Source of the DNA: Bacteroidia bacterium
GTDB lineage: Bacteria > Bacteroidota > Bacteroidia > NS11-12g > UBA955
DNA: 5,255 nt
Assembly (NCBI GenBank): GCA_014376345.1
Contig: JACMRS010000259.1
Location: forward strand, 1 to 5,255
Direction of reading: 5' to 3'
This document shows positions 1 through 4,368 of the stretch, one piece after another. Each line of letters starts with the position of its first letter. Positions within the stretch are counted from its first letter, which is position 1. The translations under genes were made by a program, and so were the position numbers. The notes under the pieces were generated by a model. The model was not told where the DNA came from. It worked only from the letters and a program-made list of their open reading frames with translations, and did no database searches.

Positions 1-498
1 AAATATTATATCTATAACCAAAATGCAATCGGGGCAAGAATTATGACTGAGAAAGCATTGAAAGTGAATGCTAATAATTTTAAAATGCTTGAAAATGCTG
101 CTGTTTTTGATCAGATGGATGGCAATTTTGAAATAGCTCAGACCAAACTTCAAAAATGTTATGAAGCAACTAAACAAAGCAAATACCAATATAAACTTGC
201 TGAAAATTATGCTCAAATGACTCAATATAAAAGTTCAGACTCAATGCTGAACCTTATTTTAGCTCAGGATTCATCAAAAAATATGATGATGGAAGAAGCT
301 CCAAGAGTTGAAGGTGGTGTTCAGTCTGTCAGACTTCTTGCAAAAGTTTATTTATTAAAAGCAAAAATTGCAAGTCTTGTTTTAGGACCAAAAGATCCAA
401 GAGTTCCTAAATTTCAGAAAGAATATGTAAACCTGTCTTTAAGTATTCAACCAGATTACGAAGAAGCACTTTACATTAAGCAGCAAAATAAGCTTTAA
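1..498 (+). CDS. TPR-type repeat protein, 3' end only
   Basis: This is the C-terminal part of a protein whose reading frame is already open at base 1, so the gene begins upstream; the ATG at 43 is internal rather than the likely start. The visible 165 residues are mostly amphipathic helices with tetratricopeptide-like spacing. One helical pair covers roughly NNFKML to KLQKCYEA, a second KYQYKLAENYA to LNLILAQD, and a last helix lies near the end (PDYEEALYIK). TPR proteins act as protein-protein interaction scaffolds; no catalytic motif is visible and the partner is unknown. No membrane segment is seen in this part. The gene ends with TAA and converges on the adenosyltransferase gene with only four bases between the stop codons. 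The TPR assignment rests on helix pattern and the A/Y/L positions, not on a strong match, and any N-terminal domain is outside the window. Confidence 0.75.
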   Translation, partial: KYYIYNQNAIGARIMTEKALKVNANNFKMLENAAVFDQMDGNFEIAQTKLQKCYEATKQSKYQYKLAENYAQMTQYKSSDSMLNLILAQDSSKNMMMEEAPRVEGGVQSVRLLAKVYLLKAKIASLVLGPKDPRVPKFQKEYVNLSLSIQPDYEEALYIKQQNKL

Positions 499-509
499 GT
501 TTTTAAAGT
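492..509. terminator. possible weak bidirectional hairpin between convergent genes
   Basis: CTTTAA at 493-498 and TTAAAG at 503-508 form an inverted repeat around a four-base loop, extendable by one G-T pair. It overlaps both convergent stop codons. On the minus strand it is followed by CTTATTTT, a poor U-tract; on the plus strand there is no clean T-run. The stem is short and AT-rich, so terminator function is only a suggestion based on position. Confidence 0.25.
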
Positions 510-1048
510 CTTGGTTTCCAGGAAACCTCCGGTATATTTTCTGAATGCCCTGCAAATCTTGCAAGTACAAATAAATAATCAGAAAGTCTGTTGAGATATT
601 TGAGAATTAAAGGTTCAATCTGATCTGTTTCACTTAAATGAACAACCAGTCTTTCTGCTCTTCTGCAAACGCAACGTGAAACATGGCATGATGCAATAGA
701 TAAAGATCCTGCAGGTAATACAAAGGATTTCAACTCAGGCAGAGTTTCATTCATGCGATCCATTTCTTTTTCAAGAAGTTCAATATCACTTTCGTGAATA
801 TCCGGTACAATCATTTTACTTCCAGGAGCAGAGGCCAGTATGCTGCCAATAGTAAACAACCTGTCCTGAATTTCAGATAATATCCGAGCTGAAGCTTCTT
901 CCTCAAAATATGCCATTACCATACCCAGAGTAGAATTCAGTTCATCTACTGTTCCATAACTTTCTATTCGCAGATGGTGCTTTGCAACCCTGTCCCCTCC
1001 TATTAATGAAGTTTGACCTGTATCTCCTTTTTTAGTATATATCTTCAT
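503..1048 (-). CDS. cob(I)alamin adenosyltransferase, PduO type
   Basis: ATP:cob(I)alamin adenosyltransferase transfers the 5'-deoxyadenosyl group of ATP to reduced cobalamin, making coenzyme B12 (adenosylcobalamin) in the cytosol. The 181-residue length is normal for the PduO family. The family ATP-binding N-terminus is present (YTKKGDTGQTSLIGG, residues 4-18), followed by YGTVDELN (31-38), FVLPAGS (109-115), the arginine-rich helix RCVCRRAERL (125-134) that contributes nucleotide-binding and catalytic residues, and YLNRLSDYLFVLAR (151-164). These identify the PduO family rather than the unrelated CobA or EutT families. It is the last gene of the minus operon: its ATG directly follows the ABC ATPase stop codon (TAAATG), which suggests translational coupling. 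Its presence implies that the cell uses adenosylcobalamin, for example for methylmalonyl-CoA mutase or a B12-dependent ribonucleotide reductase, but neither gene is in this window. Confidence 0.95.
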   Translation of the reverse strand: MKIYTKKGDTGQTSLIGGDRVAKHHLRIESYGTVDELNSTLGMVMAYFEEEASARILSEIQDRLFTIGSILASAPGSKMIVPDIHESDIELLEKEMDRMNETLPELKSFVLPAGSLSIASCHVSRCVCRRAERLVVHLSETDQIEPLILKYLNRLSDYLFVLARFAGHSENIPEVSWKPRL

Positions 1049-1765
1049 TTACACCGCTGTCTTTCCTGCTGCTTCAAACAGTTCATTCTCACTATCCGAC
1101 TCAATTAATCCATCTCTTAGTCTCACAATACGCTTTGCCTGAAGCGCTATATCCTCTTCATGGGTTACCACAATAATGGTATTGCCACCATTGTGAATGT
1201 CTCTGAAAAGAGCCATTATTTCAACAGAAGTTTTAGTATCCAGATTACCTGTTGGCTCATCTGCAAGTAAAATACTTGGATTATTAACAAGTGCTCTTGC
1301 TATTGCAACTCTCTGCCTCTGTCCACCGGAAAGCTCATTTGGCTTGTGTTTCATTCTGTCTTTCAATCCAACCTGCTCAAGTACAATCTCTGCCCTTTTC
1401 AATCTGTCTGATTTTGAAAAGCCAGCATAAACCAAAGGCAGTGCCACATTTTCTAAAGCCGACAACCGTGGCAAAAGGTTAAAAGTCTGAAATATAAAAC
1501 CTATCTCTTTGTTTCTAACTGTAGCGAGATCATTTTCACTCATGCGGCTGACATCAATTGAATTCAAAAGATATTTTCCCGTAGAAAACGTATCCAGACA
1601 TCCCAAAATATTCATGAGAGTTGATTTTCCTGATCCTGAAGGACCCATTAATGCTACATATTCGCCTTTTTCAATTGTTAAGTCAATATGTTTTAATGCA
1701 TTCACAATTTCATTACCGATTTTGTAAGATTTTGAAATGGAAGTTATATCGAGAAGGTGCTGCAT
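1049..1765 (-). CDS. ABC transporter ATP-binding protein, LolD/MacB type
   Basis: This is the cytoplasmic ATPase subunit of an ABC transporter of the LolD/MacB/FtsE-like group, which powers membrane permeases that extract lipoproteins or export peptides and drugs. All catalytic elements are present in the 238 residues: Walker A GPSGSGKST (41-49), Q-loop Gln93 in FIFQTFNLLP, signature LSGGQ (145-149), Walker B ILLADE (165-170), D-loop NLD (174-176) and switch His202 in VTHE. The PTGNLD continuation and the GCLD sequence after Walker A are typical of this subgroup. No permease gene of the FtsX/MacB type lies beside it, so the partner must be encoded elsewhere and the substrate cannot be inferred. 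It starts 9 nt after the gatC stop and ends directly against the adenosyltransferase start. The C-terminal tail after about residue 224 is acidic and not part of the conserved fold. Confidence 0.93.
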   Translation of the reverse strand: MQHLLDITSISKSYKIGNEIVNALKHIDLTIEKGEYVALMGPSGSGKSTLMNILGCLDTFSTGKYLLNSIDVSRMSENDLATVRNKEIGFIFQTFNLLPRLSALENVALPLVYAGFSKSDRLKRAEIVLEQVGLKDRMKHKPNELSGGQRQRVAIARALVNNPSILLADEPTGNLDTKTSVEIMALFRDIHNGGNTIIVVTHEEDIALQAKRIVRLRDGLIESDSENELFEAAGKTAV

Positions 1766-1774
1766 AGCTAAATA

Positions 1775-2065
1775 TTATTGGCCAATAACCTTTGGCACTC
1801 TGAAAAAATCACTGTCCTTTTTAGGTGCGTTTTTCAATGCGTCGGCATGACTTACCTCACCGCTGATTACATCCTCTCTTAAATTGTCAACTGTATCTGT
1901 CAGATAAATAAGAGGTTCGTAACCTTCAGTATCCAACTCCTTTAACTTTTCGCAAAAACCAAGCATTTTTTCAAGATCAGATTTGATAGCCTCTTTGGCT
2001 TCACCACTAAACTCAAGCCTTGCTAGATGTGCAAGCTGATCTATTTTTTCATCTGTGATTTTCAT
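1775..2065 (-). CDS. gatC: Asp-tRNA(Asn)/Glu-tRNA(Gln) amidotransferase subunit C
   Basis: GatC is the small subunit of the GatCAB amidotransferase, which converts misacylated Glu-tRNA(Gln) (and Asp-tRNA(Asn) in some species) to the correct aminoacyl-tRNA; GatC wraps around and stabilises GatA. At 96 residues it has the usual length. Recognisable features are the N-terminal helix with LAHLARLEF (residues 11-19), a second helix around KSDLEKMLGFCEKLKELDT, the PLIYLTDTVDNLREDV stretch and the C-terminal segment ALKNAPKKDSDFFRVPKVI, whose NAP and F-x-VPKV elements are family hallmarks. Its ATG overlaps the acyltransferase stop codon (ATGA), a classic coupling arrangement. gatA and gatB are not adjacent, so the three subunits are encoded at separate loci, and expression must be balanced across operons. 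Confidence 0.95.
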   Translation of the reverse strand: MKITDEKIDQLAHLARLEFSGEAKEAIKSDLEKMLGFCEKLKELDTEGYEPLIYLTDTVDNLREDVISGEVSHADALKNAPKKDSDFFRVPKVIGQ

Positions 2066-2835
2066 ACTTTAATATTCTTTAATTTGTCAGCATCAATTAA
2101 TAACCTGTTTACAGGGTCAGTTTTTAACTGTTCTTCAATTATAGTGTAAATTTTATCAGTGAGAGCTCCGGCATCATCAGATTTTAGATGTGCGGTTGAT
2201 ACTGTACGATGAATGATAATTTCCATTCTCCCGGGCCTGAAAATATTAGAACCATCATCCGGTAGCATTTTCCAGTTATGCATAAAGGTAACAGGAATGA
2301 CATCTATACCATTATCAATTGCAAGTCTGAAAGCGCCGGGTTTGAATTTCTTTAGTGCCGGAACCTGCGGACCAATTGTACCTTCAGGAAAAATAACGAT
2401 GCTTTTGCCTTCCTTAATTCTTTTTGCAGCATCAAGAAATGATTTGTGTGAAGCAGTCATACTTTTTCTGTCTACTGCTATATCAACAGTTCTGAAAAAA
2501 ATACCAAAAAGCGGAATCTTTGCAAGTTCTGCCTTTGCCATAAACGAGAATGTTTTTGGTGCTATTAATCCAATTGAAATAATATCAAGATAAGAAGAAT
2601 GGTTAGCAGCATAAATATAAGTTTTGTTCTTATCAGGTTTCTCTTCATAAGTTATTTTAACCCTGATAAATGCAAATAAAACAATAATTCTCGCCCACAG
2701 TTTCCTTAGTCTGTTTGCCCATGGGTAAAGCTTTGGTGTAGATAGAAAAATTAAAAAGAATGGATATAATACAATAAATGGAATTGTAAATACCAGAAGA
2801 AAATAGATGCCGGCAAGTTTTCTTAAAAACTTCAT
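2062..2835 (-). CDS. 1-acyl-sn-glycerol-3-phosphate acyltransferase (PlsC-type)
   Basis: This membrane-associated acyltransferase probably transfers a fatty acyl group to lysophosphatidate to make phosphatidate in phospholipid synthesis. The 257 residues start with a strongly hydrophobic region (about 7-32, possibly with a second membrane contact near 48-58). The catalytic motif I NHSSYLD follows (His79, Asp84; H-x4-D), then motif II with GIFFR and AVDR (111-123), motif III FPEGT (149-153) and motif IV VIPVTF (179-184). KPGAFRLAI (166-174) is also typical. All catalytic residues are intact. Related enzymes in the same superfamily acylate ornithine lipids or other lyso-lipids, so the exact acceptor is uncertain and no plsC symbol is given. 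The start codon overlaps the stop of the upstream membrane-protein gene by one base (TAATG), and its stop overlaps gatC. Confidence 0.92.
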   Translation of the reverse strand: MKFLRKLAGIYFLLVFTIPFIVLYPFFLIFLSTPKLYPWANRLRKLWARIIVLFAFIRVKITYEEKPDKNKTYIYAANHSSYLDIISIGLIAPKTFSFMAKAELAKIPLFGIFFRTVDIAVDRKSMTASHKSFLDAAKRIKEGKSIVIFPEGTIGPQVPALKKFKPGAFRLAIDNGIDVIPVTFMHNWKMLPDDGSNIFRPGRMEIIIHRTVSTAHLKSDDAGALTDKIYTIIEEQLKTDPVNRLLIDADKLKNIKV

Positions 2836-3383
2836 TATTTAGGTTGTTTAGGCCTTATAATATAAGCTGTGATTGCTGAAACAAAGAGCCCAACAGAAGA
2901 TGCAGTAAAGATATTTACTCTGAGCTGGTTGCCGTTAGTGAAAAAATCATTCTGATAATATTTTCTGGTTTCTTCAAAATTAGGGAAAGCACTTTTTTTG
3001 CTTTCAAGCATTGCCAGTGTGTTTTCCTTTGCCAATAAAATAAGATGGGGTTGATATTTCAGTAAATATAAATACATAAATGAAGTGCCGCAACTAATTA
3101 TAATTGAAAGCATAAATCCTGAAAAGATGGCTTTACCGATATTGAAACTTGCTGCACCTGATACTGCAACTTTATCAGTATTTTCAGGTTTAAGAAGCAA
3201 ATCCTTTTTCATGGAGATAAGAAATAACACAATTGCGATAGATGGCAATACGAATTCTTTACACAATAAAAAAATACCGTTTTTTGTTAAATCCTGATAG
3301 ACTGCATTGGCATAGTAAAGATAAGTAAAGGCAGCAGCTGCGCTTGCAAAAGCGAGTCCGTAAATAAAAAGTTTCTTACTCAT
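2835..3383 (-). CDS. four-helix membrane protein, DUF4199-like
   Basis: This is a 182-residue integral membrane protein of unknown function. Four hydrophobic segments are visible at about residues 5-24, 37-57, 83-109 and 157-176, with a basic N-terminus and a short basic tail (RPKQPK). A polar loop at about 112-155, rich in Lys, Glu and Asn, separates the last two helices. Size, topology and the loop between helices 3 and 4 resemble the DUF4199 family common in Bacteroidota, but this family call is a by-eye judgement. It is the first gene of the five-gene minus operon and is coupled to the acyltransferase through a TAATG overlap. That coupling hints at a membrane or lipid-related context but does not prove one. 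A promoter-like element lies about 40 bases upstream of its ATG. Confidence 0.82.
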   Translation of the reverse strand: MSKKLFIYGLAFASAAAAFTYLYYANAVYQDLTKNGIFLLCKEFVLPSIAIVLFLISMKKDLLLKPENTDKVAVSGAASFNIGKAIFSGFMLSIIISCGTSFMYLYLLKYQPHLILLAKENTLAMLESKKSAFPNFEETRKYYQNDFFTNGNQLRVNIFTASSVGLFVSAITAYIIRPKQPK

Positions 3384-3405
3384 AAAATAATAAGTTAATC
3401 AATTT

Positions 3406-3420
3406 GTCTTTGTTAAAGAC
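3406..3420 (-). other. hairpin in the 5' leader of the minus operon
   Basis: GTCTTT and AAAGAC form a perfect six-base stem with a three-base loop. On the minus strand it begins a few bases after the probable -7 element, so it would form the very 5' end of the operon mRNA, about 22 bases ahead of the first ATG. It is not followed by a U-tract, so it does not look like a terminator for the PUR gene upstream. Confidence 0.4.
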
Positions 3421-3422
3421 CG

Positions 3423-3430
3423 CAAAAGTA
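3423..3430 (-). promoter_or_regulatory. probable -7 promoter element of the five-gene operon
   Basis: On the minus strand the sequence reads TACTTTTG followed by CGGTC, a full match to the Bacteroidota sigma-factor -7 consensus TAnnTTTG. Transcription would start near 3419-3420 and leave a leader of about 36 bases before the ATG at 3383. No TTG/TTTG -33 element is visible 19-21 bases upstream, where the sequence is still PUR coding sequence, so this is a half-match. The operon may also receive read-through from the PUR gene 53 bases upstream. Confidence 0.5.
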
Positions 3431-3436
3431 ATAAAC

Positions 3437-3742
3437 TTATTGCTCTGATGAGGTACCCTGCTCAGATCTTTCCAGATATTCCTCGAAATTATAATCAGGA
3501 AGCAAGTCGCTTTTAACGTGGGCAACTGTTTCATTCAGCGCTTCCATAAATTTATTAAAGTCTTCTTTGTAAAGAAAAATCTTATGCTTTACATAATTTC
3601 CTTCTTCAAATTTCTTGGTGCTTTCGGTTATTGTGATGAAATAATCATTTCCCTTGGTAGCTTTAACATCAAAAAAATAGGTTCTTTTGCCTGCTCTTAC
3701 TTTTCTTGAAAAAATCTCGTCTCTGTCGCTTTGGTCTTGCAT
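3437..3742 (-). CDS. PUR family DNA/RNA-binding protein (DUF3276)
   Basis: This is a small nucleic-acid-binding protein of the bacterial PUR-alpha-like family (DUF3276), which is common in Bacteroidota and related to Borrelia BpuR. The PUR fold binds single-stranded or duplex nucleic acids, and members are thought to act as regulators. With the start at 3742 the protein has 101 residues. The family core opens with EIFSRKVRAGKRTYFFDVKA (residues 9-28) and continues with DYFITITESTKKF (33-45) and a strand-helix unit KIFLYKEDFNKFMEALNETV (54-73). An acidic, low-complexity tail follows. The frame extends upstream to an ATG at 3793, but the extra 17 residues (MILCLFLWKF...) are hydrophobic and unlike the family N-terminus, and a promoter-like element lies inside that stretch, so 3742 is preferred. 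The specific targets are unknown. Confidence 0.9.
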   Translation of the reverse strand: MQDQSDRDEIFSRKVRAGKRTYFFDVKATKGNDYFITITESTKKFEEGNYVKHKIFLYKEDFNKFMEALNETVAHVKSDLLPDYNFEEYLERSEQGTSSEQ

Positions 3743-3762
3743 GATGGTAATCAAATCTTGCT

Positions 3763-3794
3763 CAAACTTCCATAAAAATAAACATAATATCAAA
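3763..3794 (-). promoter_or_regulatory. possible promoter of the PUR/DUF3276 gene
   Basis: Reading the minus strand, TTTG (3794-3791) matches the Bacteroidota -33 element. After a 20-base spacer comes GAAGTTTG (3770-3763), which matches TAnnTTTG except for the first base. The predicted start near 3758 would leave a leader of about 15 bases to the ATG at 3742 and would exclude the upstream ATG at 3793 from the mRNA. An alternative imperfect element, TATGTTTA, lies slightly further upstream. Confidence 0.4.
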
Positions 3795-3870
3795 CATTAT
3801 TTTAAATAAAAGGTTAACATTCATCATTTTATGACTTACAAATGACCAAGTAAGCGATAAATGCATCTTA

Positions 3871-3936
3871 AAAACAAATTTAAATGTAAAACAAAGATTG
3901 AACGGTGTTTAATAAATAATTGCTTAAATTTGTTTT
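3871..3936. repeat. 13-bp AT-rich inverted repeat in the divergent intergenic region
   Basis: AAAACAAATTTAA at 3871-3883 and TTAAATTTGTTTT at 3924-3936 are exact reverse complements, separated by 40 bases. The right arm touches the ATG at 3937 and contains TAAATTTG. The left arm contains the same element facing the opposite way, toward the PUR gene. It could be an operator pair, a symmetric promoter arrangement or, given the AT-richness, chance. The rest of the 143-base gap above position 3793 shows no other clear signal. Confidence 0.55.
3925..3932 (+). promoter_or_regulatory. -7 element just before the secreted-protein gene
   Basis: TAAATTTG matches the Bacteroidota consensus TAnnTTTG exactly and ends four bases before the ATG at 3937. 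If used, transcription would begin within about one to three bases of the start codon, giving an essentially leaderless mRNA. The nearest upstream TTG (3898-3900) is 24 bases away, a little more than the usual 19-21, so the -33 element is weak. Confidence 0.45.
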
Positions 3937-4368
3937 ATGAAATTTAAGTTTCTAATTTTAAGTTTTGCCATGTTGTTTTCTGTAAATGTTTTTTCGCAAC
4001 TTGTGCCGAAAAATACTAATCTGAATGTTGGTGATTCGGTTACACTGAGTAGCTGCCCGGCTAAAGGTTTCAGATATATCGACTATTATTTAAAAACAGG
4101 TTTCCCTTATGCATCAGATACTTCGGGATATAAGCAGCATGTGGGAGATGAATTTTATGATTTCTTTTTTACTAATGGTGATTTTGATGCAAAAATACTA
4201 CCCTGCCGGTTTGCAGGAAAAACCTGTAGAATTATAGGTTTAAAGATTATGGAGGATAAAAAAACCAAAGAAGATATTCGTGTTATTTTTCTGGAACTTG
4301 GAAAAAATATGGTTGCCTGGGTAAATTTAGATTTGGCAGCTCAAAGCGGTGAAATATATTTGCAGTAA
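3937..4368 (+). CDS. secreted/periplasmic protein of unknown function
   Basis: I do not recognise this 143-residue protein. It starts with a typical Sec signal peptide: Lys2 and Lys4, a hydrophobic core (about residues 5-18), and a likely signal peptidase I site near VFS-Q (after residue 20). There is no lipobox Cys. The mature part of about 123 residues has alternating hydrophobic patterns suggestive of beta strands (residues 97-104 and 113-121), a Tyr/Phe-rich middle section (46-78) and three cysteines (40, 90, 97) that could form a disulfide. No catalytic motif is visible. The Lys-rich start at 3937 is needed for the signal peptide; an internal Met at residue 11 would destroy it. The stop codon overlaps the ATG of the PolX-like gene (TAATG), so the two are probably co-transcribed, although one product is exported and the other is cytosolic. 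Confidence 0.85.
   Translation: MKFKFLILSFAMLFSVNVFSQLVPKNTNLNVGDSVTLSSCPAKGFRYIDYYLKTGFPYASDTSGYKQHVGDEFYDFFFTNGDFDAKILPCRFAGKTCRIIGLKIMEDKKTKEDIRVIFLELGKNMVAWVNLDLAAQSGEIYLQ

Noticed and set aside
1197..1727. Three plus-strand open frames (1197-1430, 1291-1482, 1509-1727)
   Set aside because: They lie opposite the intact ABC ATPase gene, show no recognisable motifs and overlap one another; they are antisense shadows.
1775..1788. Perfect 14-bp palindrome TTATTGGCCAATAA over the end of gatC
   Set aside because: It encodes the last codons and stop of gatC, has no loop or T-run, and is most simply a coincidence of the Ile-Gly-Gln-stop codons; no regulatory context supports it.
2213..2593. 126-codon plus-strand open frame
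   Set aside because: It is antisense to the acyltransferase, whose catalytic motifs are all intact; the translated sequence has no recognisable domain.
3085..3297. 70-codon plus-strand open frame
   Set aside because: It is antisense to the DUF4199-like membrane protein gene, with no motif or start signal of its own.
503..3383. Minus-strand cluster considered as a novel defence or mobile system
   Set aside because: Four of the five genes are recognisable housekeeping families with intact active sites, and no recombinase, toxin, restriction or phage gene is present.
3518..3709. 63-codon plus-strand open frame
   Set aside because: It is antisense to the PUR/DUF3276 gene; composition is that of a reverse-complement shadow.
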